Part shown: in pieces, positions 43,818 to 52,090 of the stretch
Layout: each line of letters opens with the position of its first letter
How positions within the stretch are numbered: position 1 is the stretch's first letter
From: Candidatus Bathyarchaeum tardum
GTDB lineage: Archaea > Thermoproteota > Bathyarchaeia > Bathyarchaeales > Bathyarchaeaceae
Length of the DNA stretch: 64,000 bases
Reading direction: 5' to 3'
Assembly (NCBI GenBank): GCA_029762755.1
Contig: JARVGH010000001.1
Span: forward strand, 372,001-436,000
Translations under genes and position numbers: made by a program
Notes under the pieces: generated by a model
The model's input: only the letters and a program-made list of their open reading frames with translations
Database searches by the model: none
Told to the model about the DNA's origin: nothing

Positions 43818-44249
43818 ATGAGGAACATTATCAAATCAAAGAAAGGAATTTCACCAATTCTTGCAACCCTACTATTGATTGTCATTGCAGTAGCAGCAGT
43901 CATCGTTACATACGCTTGGGTAATTACATTCACTGAAACCACTGCTAGCAGCGCAGGCGCAATCTTAACTGTAGAAAACGTAAGATTTTACACTTCAGGT
44001 AGCAATTATGTCGAAATCATAGTGCGCAATTCTGGAACTGCTGACGCAAAAATTGATACCGTATATGTAGGCGACTCGGCTTCAAACCTTATCCAAAAAT
44101 CATCGAATTTTGTTCCGGGAACTCAAATGGTTACTGCTGGTTCAACCCTAAATGTTACAATTCAGCATAACTGGATTGACGGAAACATGTACTACTTCAG
44201 AATGGGAACTGAAGAAGGAATTAGTATTCCATTCAACAGAGAAGCATAA
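43818..44249 (+). CDS. Archaeal type IV pilin (DUF1628-type N terminus)
   Basis: A 143-residue pilin. The leader MRNIIKSKKG is basic and ends in Gly, then ISPILATLLLIVIAVAAVIV forms the assembly helix, the standard archaeal prepilin N terminus. The C-terminal domain is a small beta-sandwich (AILTVENVRFYTSGSNYVEI). It is probably a major pilin because of its size and its neighbour, a prepilin peptidase gene 88 nt downstream on the same strand. The pilus motor genes are 4 kb upstream. Confidence 0.88.
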   Translation: MRNIIKSKKGISPILATLLLIVIAVAAVIVTYAWVITFTETTASSAGAILTVENVRFYTSGSNYVEIIVRNSGTADAKIDTVYVGDSASNLIQKSSNFVPGTQMVTAGSTLNVTIQHNWIDGNMYYFRMGTEEGISIPFNREA

Positions 44250-44337
44250 ACCTTCTCTTCCTCTTTTCCAAATTAATTCTTTATTTCATTTAGTTTTTAT
44301 ACCATTTTTTAAAACATATAGCAGCAGATGATCTAAC

Positions 44338-45126
44338 GTGAACCAAATATTTGATGGTGCCCGAATTATTTTATGCCTTAGTTTTCTAATATATGCCTCG
44401 TGGAGTGACTACAAAACTAGAGAAGTAAGCAACAAAGTTTGGGTCATTTTTGGACCGTTAGCACTTTTGTTAACTGGTTTACAAATTTTATTGTTCTCTT
44501 CCCAACCTTTTCAAATGGTGACCTTTTATGTCCTATCTTTTGCTATAACCTCTGGATTGGCTATTGCAATATTTTATGTTGGAGGCTTTGGAGGTGCAGA
44601 CGCAAAAGCTTTGATGTGCATTGCATTAGCGTTGCCTGTTTATCCAACCAATCTTTTAGGTCCTTCAGCGGGTTTTGTTTCCCCACTGTTTCCTATAACA
44701 ATCTTTAGCAACAGTGTATTATTGGGGGCACTTAGCGTATTTTTTGCAATTTTTCGCAATATCATTTGGACAACCCGAAACAACGAAAAAATATTTGAAG
44801 GGCTAAAAAAAGAGTCTTTTGGAAGAAAAATTCTTGCCTTGATCAGTGGTTACAAAATAAAATTGTCCAAATTAGAAACCAGCCACATGTTTCCCCTTGA
44901 AGACGTTGAAATAAATGAAGCTGGAGAAAAAACAAGAAAACTTTTAGTTTTTCCTGATTATGACGAAAGAGAAGATATTATCAGTCGACTCAAAGAGAGT
45001 ATGTCTGACGGCTGGGTGTGGGCAACTCCTGGGTTGCCCCTTCTTATTTTTATCACCGCGGGCTTAATTATCGCATTAACTTACGGTGACATCGTCTGGT
45101 ACCTATTGGGTGCTTTTCTTTTTTAG
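44338..45126 (+). CDS. Prepilin peptidase (PibD/ArlK type, A24 family)
   Basis: A 262-residue membrane aspartic protease. The two catalytic aspartates are D24 in SWSDYKTREVSN and D88 in GGFGGADAK (82-90). It cuts the leader of archaellins and pilins. Compared with small PibD enzymes it has an added cytoplasmic-type segment (about residues 140-230, KIFEGLKKESFGRKI and on) before the last helix. The GTG start lies soon after a TATA-like TTTTTATACC (44296-44305), with little leader. It is next to a pilin gene. Confidence 0.88.
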   Translation: MNQIFDGARIILCLSFLIYASWSDYKTREVSNKVWVIFGPLALLLTGLQILLFSSQPFQMVTFYVLSFAITSGLAIAIFYVGGFGGADAKALMCIALALPVYPTNLLGPSAGFVSPLFPITIFSNSVLLGALSVFFAIFRNIIWTTRNNEKIFEGLKKESFGRKILALISGYKIKLSKLETSHMFPLEDVEINEAGEKTRKLLVFPDYDEREDIISRLKESMSDGWVWATPGLPLLIFITAGLIIALTYGDIVWYLLGAFLF

Positions 45127-45333
45127 TCATTGAATACGCTGAGCTATGATTTCGGTTCTGTTTTGTTTCTACATTACTGGATTATACGTATATCTAACAA
45201 TGTTTTTTATGCGAAAAGATTAATGTTTTTCACTTTTTTATTATTAATCTATTTGTTTTTTTTCTGTGTCTTGCAACAAATTTTAAATAAGCTTGCCCTT
45301 TATTACTATGACATCGAAAAAAGGTGAAAAAGA

Positions 45334-47874
45334 ATGAAAAACTTGAATGTAAATTCAAAAATTGCTACTATCACTTTGGTTCTATTACTCGCTATTTCTG
45401 CTATTATCGTCGCTTTGCCTGCTGTATCTGCACAAGAACAAATTCGTACTAAAGCAACAGTTGCATACATTGGTGCAATGCCTAATCCTGTAGGTGTTGG
45501 TCAGCCAGTATTGCTGCACATTGGTATTACAGACTATCTTCAATCTGCCGCAGATGGTTGGGAAGATATGACTGTAATCGTGACTAAACCAGATGGCTCA
45601 GTTGAAACCCTTGGTCCATACCGAACTGACTCAACCGGTGGAACTGGTGACGTTTTTGTTCCTACAATGTCTGGAATATACACCCTGCAAACTCACTTCC
45701 CCGAACAATGGGCTATAGTCACTGGATTTTTCTCACAGTACCAAGGTAACCTAACTTACCTAGAAAGCTACAGTGAAGAACTCGAACTACAAGTACTTGC
45801 AGATCCAATCGAATATCACCCCGGACACCCCAAACCAACATTCTATTGGGACCGCCCAATTGATGCACAACTCAGAGAATGGAACACAATTTCAGGAAGC
45901 TGGACTGATAATCTTGAACTCCTAAATGTGTATGCACCATACAACGAAGGTCCAGAAACAGCACACATCCTATGGAACAAAGAATTAGATGTCTTCGGTG
46001 GACTTGTTGGAGGAAACTTAGGTGGACTCAGTATGGGAACTGGAGATGCATATGAAGGCAAATTCCCAGTAAGATACATCCTGAATGGACGACTTTACTA
46101 TGAAACTGGCGGTTCACGACCTATAACCAAACGTGAAACCGTTTGTGTTGATCTTACAACTGGTGAAGAAATTTGGCGCAAAGTTTTCCTTGACAATAGG
46201 TCAATTTCCTTTGCTCAAAACCTATACTGGGATGGAATGAACTACCACGGTGGATTCTCATATCTGTACGCAAATATTGGAAGCCAATGGAATGCATTTG
46301 ACGCCTACACTGGCGATTGGAGATTCACTATAAACAACATTCCTTCAGGAACTAGACTATACGGTCCACACAACGAAATCTACATCCTACGTGTCAACGC
46401 ACAAAACGATTGGATGGCCTTATGGTCCATGAACGACGCCCTCATCAGTACTGCAACTGGTTACGGTGACGGCAGCTGGGGAAACACAATAGAAATGAAA
46501 ACCTATGATGCAAACGAACTTTCCGCTGGTTGGCTTTGGAACGTTTCAATTCCAGAAGATGCACCAGGCAGCATTGTTGTTGCAGGAATTGAGGACCGTG
46601 TAATCTTAGGTTCATCCTCTACTAAAGAAGTTACCCTAGTTGGATTAAGCCTGAAATCTGGTGACGAAGGTGATGTTTTATTCGACGAAACCTATAACGC
46701 ACCTGACTATTGGTTTGACGCTAACGTAACTGTATCAGGCGCTATGGGTGGTTTTGTTGCCTCAAGTCTTGAAGACGGCGCTATTGTCCTGTATATCCGA
46801 GAACTCCGTGAACACTATGGCTTTAGTACTGAAACTGGAAGATACATGTGGGGTCCAACTCCATCGGAACACTATCTAAACGCACTTGAAGACTCTCCAG
46901 CAAATGTCCGACACATTGCTTATGGTAAACTCTATTCAGCCAGCATTGGTGGATTAGTTTACTGCTATGACGTTCTAACTGGTGATGTTGAATGGACCTA
47001 CCAAGTAACTGACCCATACTCTGAAATGCTATGGTCAAACAACTGGTGGGTTAAACCAATGTTCATCACTGACGGCAAAATCTACGTAGCCCACACTGAA
47101 CACTCTGCAGTGGATCCACGACCAAGAGGTGCACCCTTCGTATGCCTTGACGCATTGACTGGTGAAGAAATCTGGAGAATCGATGGAGCTTTCCGTACCA
47201 CTCGATGGGGAGGACGAGCAATCATCGGTGACAGCATTATAGTTGGAATGGACACTTATGACCAACAAATCTACGCAATTGGCAAAGGTCCAAGTGCACT
47301 AACCGCTCAAGCACCCTCTTCTGGTGTAACAGTTGGATCTAGCGCACAAATCACTGGAACTATAATGGACGTTTCTCCAGGAACACAAGACATCTCTTTG
47401 ACTACAAGATTCCCCAATGGTGTACCCGCAATCTCTGACGAAGACATGAGCGCATGGATGCTACATGTTTACAAACAATTTGCAATGCCCGAAGACATTG
47501 AAGGTGTTGAAGTGATCCTATTTGCAATCGATCCTAGCGGTCACTACATGGACATTAGCCGAACTATCAGCGACGCTTACGGAAACTGGGCCTTGGCCTT
47601 TAAACCAGAAATGGAAGGCACATACCAAATCTATGCTACCTTTCAAGGCTCTGGCGCATATTATGGCTCAACAACCACAACTTACCTGACCGTTGACCCT
47701 GCACCTGCAGTATCAGCACCAATTGAACCAGAAGAACCCGTTGACGTTGAAACACCAGTAGAAACCCAAGAACCCGCAACTTCCTTCATTACAACAGAAA
47801 TTGCAATCATCGCAGCAGTTGCAGTAGCCGCAGTAATCGGCGTAGCCGCTTACTGGTTCCTAAAACGCAAATAA
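45334..47874 (+). CDS. Large surface protein with PQQ-type beta-propeller and C-terminal anchor
   Basis: An 846-residue protein. The N-terminal signal peptide (residues 1-33, cleaved near VSAQE) is followed by an Ig-like domain (about 38-150), then a PQQ-type propeller from about 185 to 650 with repeated blades such as LTTGEEIWRKVF, LTGDVEWTYQV and LTGEEIWRIDGAF. A second Ig-like domain (about 655-790), a proline/glutamate-rich stalk (APIEPEEPVDVETPVE), and a membrane helix ending in WFLKRK follow. It is an extracellular anchored protein; the propeller may bind ligands rather than PQQ. AGGTGA precedes ATG 45334. Confidence 0.82.
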   Translation: MKNLNVNSKIATITLVLLLAISAIIVALPAVSAQEQIRTKATVAYIGAMPNPVGVGQPVLLHIGITDYLQSAADGWEDMTVIVTKPDGSVETLGPYRTDSTGGTGDVFVPTMSGIYTLQTHFPEQWAIVTGFFSQYQGNLTYLESYSEELELQVLADPIEYHPGHPKPTFYWDRPIDAQLREWNTISGSWTDNLELLNVYAPYNEGPETAHILWNKELDVFGGLVGGNLGGLSMGTGDAYEGKFPVRYILNGRLYYETGGSRPITKRETVCVDLTTGEEIWRKVFLDNRSISFAQNLYWDGMNYHGGFSYLYANIGSQWNAFDAYTGDWRFTINNIPSGTRLYGPHNEIYILRVNAQNDWMALWSMNDALISTATGYGDGSWGNTIEMKTYDANELSAGWLWNVSIPEDAPGSIVVAGIEDRVILGSSSTKEVTLVGLSLKSGDEGDVLFDETYNAPDYWFDANVTVSGAMGGFVASSLEDGAIVLYIRELREHYGFSTETGRYMWGPTPSEHYLNALEDSPANVRHIAYGKLYSASIGGLVYCYDVLTGDVEWTYQVTDPYSEMLWSNNWWVKPMFITDGKIYVAHTEHSAVDPRPRGAPFVCLDALTGEEIWRIDGAFRTTRWGGRAIIGDSIIVGMDTYDQQIYAIGKGPSALTAQAPSSGVTVGSSAQITGTIMDVSPGTQDISLTTRFPNGVPAISDEDMSAWMLHVYKQFAMPEDIEGVEVILFAIDPSGHYMDISRTISDAYGNWALAFKPEMEGTYQIYATFQGSGAYYGSTTTTYLTVDPAPAVSAPIEPEEPVDVETPVETQEPATSFITTEIAIIAAVAVAAVIGVAAYWFLKRK

Positions 47875-47886
47875 ACCCAAACATTT

Positions 47887-47911
47887 TTTCTCCCTCTTTT
47901 TTTGGGAGAAA
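47887..47911 (+). terminator. 8-bp hairpin with T-rich loop after the PQQ surface protein
   Basis: TTTCTCCC (47887-47894) pairs with GGGAGAAA (47904-47911) across a T-rich loop, 13 nt after the stop codon. It probably protects or ends the transcript. Confidence 0.5.
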
Positions 47912-48062
47912 CCCTTGGAAGATAACACGGGGCTGAAAAGGCTTCAAGCACAATAATTGAAAATTAACCTAACTGTTGCAGAAGGTTTTTTTCATTTTTC
48001 TTCCTCTATTGCCTGTGCAAAAGTCTCAGCAAACCCCGTTTCTTTCAACTGATTTACAATTA

Positions 48063-48582
48063 GTACATACTACTGTCAGTAACTATTTACTAACTAAGTA
48101 ATAGGTACATACTACCGTTGTTTTATTCTAAATTGTGAAGCATTTTTGTCTTTGTAATAGCAGTATAATGTAATTGAAATCATAAAACCAATCAGAATTG
48201 AAACGCTAATTACTGTTAATTCCATTGAAATTACTTTAGTAAAGCCTAGAAAGATAAAAGCAACAGCTAAAGAAATCATTATGATCATGGCATATGGTTC
48301 ACATGTTCCTTCGAATATTTTTTCCACCTGACAATATTTGTTATACATTATCTTACAATCATTCTTGATTTAAAAGTTAAGAAGTAAACAACATAGATAC
48401 CTAATACTTCTGTACAAACAACGGTCTTAACTAATGATTTGTACACTCAGAGATGGTATTATTATAATAGGTACAAACTACCGTCAATAATCAATTAGGT
48501 ATTACTGGTAATACCTAATCAATTGTTCATACTACCGTTAGAGGTAGATTTTTAAACTCTACTGGATAGGTATCTTATACCT
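48063..48582. repeat. Cluster of five ~15-bp repeats and three small hairpins
   Basis: The motif GTACAWACTACCGTC occurs, with 0-3 mismatches, at 48063-48078, 48104-48120, 48412-48426, 48470-48486 and 48525-48540, all on the plus strand. Between copies lie inverted repeats: TTACT/AGTAA at about 48087-48101, TTAGGTATTAC/GTAATACCTAA with an 11-bp stem at 48495-48518, and AGGTAT/ATACCT at 48568-48582. The two groups of repeats flank a 78-codon membrane protein gene. They could be operators, a decayed small mobile element, or an RNA; none of these is proven. Confidence 0.55.
48112..48348 (-). CDS. Small membrane protein, 78 residues
   Basis: An unrecognised protein with two hydrophobic helices (about residues 20-38, MIIMISLAVAFIFLGFTKV, and 43-62) and charged ends (CYYKDKNASQFRIKQR). 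It lies between the two groups of GTACAWACTACCGTC-type repeats and overlaps the end of one copy at 48104-48120. Its codon use is ordinary. It could be a membrane subunit or toxin-like peptide; a random ORF is possible. Confidence 0.4.
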   Translation of the reverse strand: MYNKYCQVEKIFEGTCEPYAMIIMISLAVAFIFLGFTKVISMELTVISVSILIGFMISITLYCYYKDKNASQFRIKQR

Positions 48583-48678
48583 GGTGTACCACAAGTACAA
48601 TCATGATAGTTAATGAATAATGCAAAAGTTGATTTGTTTATAATTTAGTATTCTTCTACAAAGGTCGGAGATGGTACT
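48349..48678. other. 330-bp repeat-bearing intergenic region
   Basis: This divergent spacer carries three of the GTACAWACTACCGTC-type repeats and two hairpins (see the repeat entry), plus the promoter zone of the Nudix genes. No ORF of note is present. Confidence 0.5.
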
Positions 48679-49071
48679 TTGGAACCTGTAAACGTTGTTG
48701 TTGGAATAATCGTTAAGGGAGACAGATTCTTGGTTGAGCGGCGCAGAATAGACAAAAAAATTGATCCTGGAATTATCTGTTTGCCTGCAGGTCATGTTGA
48801 ACCTAATGAAGATTTAGAAGATGCTTTGAAACGAGAAATGATGGAAGAATTAGGTATCCAAGTAAAAGAGATGAGCTTTGTTTGCAAAAACTATTACGTT
48901 GCAAGTAATGGCGAAAAACAACATGCATATTGTTACAAAATCACAGATTACGAAGGGGAACCTCAAAGCAACGAAGCTGAAGAAATTTTCTGGGAAGATA
49001 ACCTCAATAACATGACTCTAGATATTGACAAAGAAACAATCAAAAAAATGCAACATGCGAAAAAAGAATAG
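48679..49071 (+). CDS. Nudix hydrolase
   Basis: A 130-residue protein with the full Nudix box at residues 38-60 (GHVEPNEDLEDALKREMMEELG, with G, E, RE and EE residues in place). Nudix enzymes split nucleoside diphosphates linked to other groups; the substrate is unknown. Start TTG 48679 follows CGGAG (48666-48670) by 8 nt. It directly adjoins a second Nudix gene with no gap, so the two form an operon. Confidence 0.85.
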   Translation: MEPVNVVVGIIVKGDRFLVERRRIDKKIDPGIICLPAGHVEPNEDLEDALKREMMEELGIQVKEMSFVCKNYYVASNGEKQHAYCYKITDYEGEPQSNEAEEIFWEDNLNNMTLDIDKETIKKMQHAKKE

Positions 49072-49665
49072 TTGTTCATTGTGTCCTTACTTAATGGCGC
49101 TTCGAGGGAACAACCAAAATTGAATGCTACAATTATTGCAGAAAGACTATCTAAGACTTTAATTGAAGTTGATTCTTTGGACGTGAATGCTGCTGTTGCT
49201 GTGTTGTTGCGGGAAAACAATCACGCGTTAGAAATTCTTTTTGTAAAACGGACTGAAACTCCTAAAGATCCTTGGTCTGGGCAAACTGCTTTTCCTGGGG
49301 GAAAACGTTGTTCCGAAGACAAAGACTTGAGAGATACCGTGATACGAGAAACTTGTGAAGAAACAAACATCAATCTCCGTAACGGTTGCAAGTTCTTAGG
49401 AACCTTGACTCCTATCACATCTATTCAAAGACCTGATATTCGTATTCTTCCTTTTGTTGTTTTGCAGCTCGAAGAGCAGCCAATTAAACTGAATAATGAA
49501 CTGTCAAATTTTTTCTGGGTTCCTTTAACTGAATTGACTAAAACAAATGGCACAAAACAGTACATGTCAAAAGATTACCCTGCGTATGTCATAAAAACCA
49601 ATGTTGTTTGGGGTATTACTTACCAAATAACAAATTATCTAATTTCAATGTTACAGCCATTTTAG
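49072..49665 (+). CDS. Nudix hydrolase, CoA diphosphatase-like
   Basis: A 197-residue Nudix protein. The segment DPWSGQTAFPGGK (about 66-78) is like the NuCoA motif next to the Nudix box (GGKRCSEDKDLRDTVIRETC and EE), which points to coenzyme A or acyl-CoA cleavage to phosphopantetheine and adenosine diphosphate. The start is TTG 49072 at the stop of the first Nudix gene, or GTG 49081. It is longer than the first Nudix and probably has a different substrate. Confidence 0.8.
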   Translation: MFIVSLLNGASREQPKLNATIIAERLSKTLIEVDSLDVNAAVAVLLRENNHALEILFVKRTETPKDPWSGQTAFPGGKRCSEDKDLRDTVIRETCEETNINLRNGCKFLGTLTPITSIQRPDIRILPFVVLQLEEQPIKLNNELSNFFWVPLTELTKTNGTKQYMSKDYPAYVIKTNVVWGITYQITNYLISMLQPF

Positions 49666-49688
49666 CGTAGTAACTTGATGAACTTTAG

Positions 49689-50789
49689 CTATTTTTTCAG
49701 GCAGTTAACTGCATTTGAGATTCGCCTTAAACATTCAAGGGCATTTTTGTATGTTGGATATCCTTTAAGTCCACATTCTGGTCCTGCATATAATATTCGA
49801 TTTTTTCCAAAGCGTTCAACCACATCGGTTACTCTTTTTTTCATTACTCCTGCTGTTTCCAAAAAAACGTCAGGGTTTACCTGTCCCTTTTTAATAGCTG
49901 TCCATACGTCAGCAATTTTTTCGTTAACATCCGAGTCAGACAGTTTTTCTTCGGATTCTGTGACAATTTTTTGTCTAATCAGTTTATCAAAGTCGTTAAC
50001 TGTCATGCTGGCTTTCAAGAACTTGTCTTTGGATTCTAACAATTTTCCGGTTTTTTGCATCTGGTGAATCGGGTCATCAACATGAGAGTCGATTACGTCT
50101 AAACTAGGTATGTCCCAGAACATGGGGTTTGCTGTGCTGTGTAAATGTATCATGCTTTGGGCATTTTTCGTCTTAATGGTATGGAAAATTTTTTCCCACG
50201 CTTTTTTTAGGTTTTCTCGTCCTTGGGATCCAAAATCGATTAGGGGATCGTCTACTAGTCCAAATGAGGGTTCATCAACAGAAACTAGACTTGTTTTTCC
50301 GTGTTTGTTACTGAAAAGGTTGCACTCTATGATTTGCGCGATAACGTTTCCCAGTCGGATGAAAGTTTTTTCGTCTCGGTACGGAAACAAAGAAGCAAGA
50401 GTATAAGGTCCAGTTACACAAACTCGAAGTTCAAAAGGATTTCCTATTTTTTCTGAAATAACTTGAGAGTTACGTTCAATGGCTAGGATTTCAACTATCT
50501 TGTTGTTGTCTGCCCGCAAAGACGCAATTTTTGTTTCTAAGTATCCTGTATCAAATTTTTCTATTCCATCTATCATTGACACAAACATCTGATTCATGTC
50601 CCGAAATTGCGGATAATTTGGCACTTCAATGCCTGCTTGAAGTTTGTCAACAAAACTGTTAACAACGTTTTTCTCAAAAAACTCGGCAGATTCCTCTGTT
50701 TTGTTGCATACGTAACTTTTTGTTCCCTCTAAAAACTTTGCAGAATCCCCCATGAACGGCAGACTACCTGAATCACATGACTTTATCAA
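49689..50789 (-). CDS. MetE-like (cobalamin-independent) methionine synthase family protein
   Basis: A 366-residue protein of the C-terminal catalytic half of MetE (UROD/MetE-like TIM barrel), without the N-terminal half, as in archaeal 'core MetE'. It keeps VDEPSFGL (171-178) and YAGPECGLKGYP (334-345) with C339 as a zinc ligand. The HxC ligand pair reads IHLH here (H215, H217), and the position aligned to the ligand Glu is H236 in VIDSH. These changes suggest a methyltransferase with altered metal binding. Archaeal relatives take methyl groups from corrinoid proteins to homocysteine. It is convergent with the Nudix gene and 32 nt downstream of thiL. Confidence 0.8.
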   Translation of the reverse strand: MIKSCDSGSLPFMGDSAKFLEGTKSYVCNKTEESAEFFEKNVVNSFVDKLQAGIEVPNYPQFRDMNQMFVSMIDGIEKFDTGYLETKIASLRADNNKIVEILAIERNSQVISEKIGNPFELRVCVTGPYTLASLFPYRDEKTFIRLGNVIAQIIECNLFSNKHGKTSLVSVDEPSFGLVDDPLIDFGSQGRENLKKAWEKIFHTIKTKNAQSMIHLHSTANPMFWDIPSLDVIDSHVDDPIHQMQKTGKLLESKDKFLKASMTVNDFDKLIRQKIVTESEEKLSDSDVNEKIADVWTAIKKGQVNPDVFLETAGVMKKRVTDVVERFGKNRILYAGPECGLKGYPTYKNALECLRRISNAVNCLKK

Positions 50790-50821
50790 TTATTGTCTCC
50801 CTTCATTTCTTTTTCATTCTT

Positions 50822-51811
50822 TTATTCTGTAATAAAATGTTCCCATCCCCGAGGCTTAATCTCAACAGTTTTTTTATCCACTTTTAGTAAGCATCGTTTC
50901 TCTTTGGTAACTACACCAATCTTTGTAAGCAATCCACCAACTGTAGTCACTGCTTTCTGGGCTTTAATCCAAGAATCAGGATTAACTGTTACAATAAGCT
51001 CGTATTCTTCGCCACCGTATAATGCTAAATCTGAAGAATTCAAACCTTGAGTTTCTGCAAACTTTTCTGCTTCGGGATCTACTAGCAGATTGTCAATACA
51101 AAAACCTACGTTACTAGCTCTAGAAAGTTCATGAAGACTCCAAGCTAACCCATCGCTAGAGTCAATAGAGGCAGTGACTCCCCTTGAATATGTTAATGCT
51201 ATCCCTTCTTTTACTCGTGCACATGGCATCAACACCGAATCAACCAAGGTTTTCTGATTTTCTGGAAGTGAAAGTTTTTCCATCAAAATTTTTAACCCAG
51301 CTGCAGTTTTTCCAAAAGAACCTGTTACTGCCACATAGTCTCCTGGTTTTGCTCCACTGCGCTTAAGCAGGTTATATTTAGAACATTCTCCTAAAGCCAT
51401 GCAACTGATTATGAGGTCAGGTGCTTGGTTGGTGTCTCCTCCTAAAACATACGCTCCGTATTCTTGGGCACCAGCATTTAATCCTTTGGCTATTTGTTGA
51501 ATTTCGGTTTTTGATAACTCGTCAGGCACCCCAAGGGATGCTAATAACGCAACTGGTTTTGCTCCTTTTGCTGCTAGGTCGCTTATGTTCATTACAGCTG
51601 CTTTTCGAGCAGCTTGCCAGATGCTCATTCCTTGGGGGACATCGGTTTTTTTCACTAGCATGTCCATGTTTATTACTACCAGCTTGTTATTTCCAACTTC
51701 AACTGCTGATGCATCATCACCAAAAGGAAGAAGCATGTTGGGCATTTGGTCTAGGTTTTCTAGAATAATCTTGATAATTTTTCTTTCACCCAGCTCTTTT
51801 GCCGAACTCAA
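50822..51811 (-). CDS. thiL: Thiamine-monophosphate kinase
   Basis: A 329-residue ThiL that phosphorylates thiamine monophosphate to the diphosphate coenzyme. The family motifs are present: LLPFGDDASAVEV with metal-binding aspartates, VINMDMLVKKTDVP, MNISDLAAKGAKPVALLASL, and DSSDGLAWSLHELSRAS. It is a full-length member of the PurM/ThiL superfamily. The downstream MetE-like gene on the same strand may be cotranscribed. Other thiamine genes are not present in the window. Confidence 0.93.
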   Translation of the reverse strand: MSSAKELGERKIIKIILENLDQMPNMLLPFGDDASAVEVGNNKLVVINMDMLVKKTDVPQGMSIWQAARKAAVMNISDLAAKGAKPVALLASLGVPDELSKTEIQQIAKGLNAGAQEYGAYVLGGDTNQAPDLIISCMALGECSKYNLLKRSGAKPGDYVAVTGSFGKTAAGLKILMEKLSLPENQKTLVDSVLMPCARVKEGIALTYSRGVTASIDSSDGLAWSLHELSRASNVGFCIDNLLVDPEAEKFAETQGLNSSDLALYGGEEYELIVTVNPDSWIKAQKAVTTVGGLLTKIGVVTKEKRCLLKVDKKTVEIKPRGWEHFITE

Positions 51812-52090
51812 TTTGGTACCTCTGAAGTATTGTTTCTTGTTGGATGTCTTAAGAATACCTGTTATTTTTTTTTTTTAAAAAAAAATGTCAATATTACATT
51901 TTACTTTTGTTGGTAAAATCAACTGGACAAAATTCTGAAAAAACCTTTTATATTCTAGGGATCGACTTGACTACTAACTAGATAAAAAGATGATTTTTAT
52001 GATTGATTCCGTTTCCAAACTGGTTAACCTTACAAACCGTTACTGTCGATTTAACCATCATGAATTAACTAACATGGGGAAAACAAGAGC

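Noticed and set aside
45130-45327. 65-codon plus-strand ORF after the prepilin peptidase gene
   Set aside because: It is rich in Phe, Leu and Tyr from AT-rich DNA, has no start site, and lies in the promoter zone of the PQQ surface protein.
48063-48582. CRISPR array
   Set aside because: Repeats are only about 15 bp, imperfect, unevenly spaced, and interrupted by a gene; no cas genes are present.
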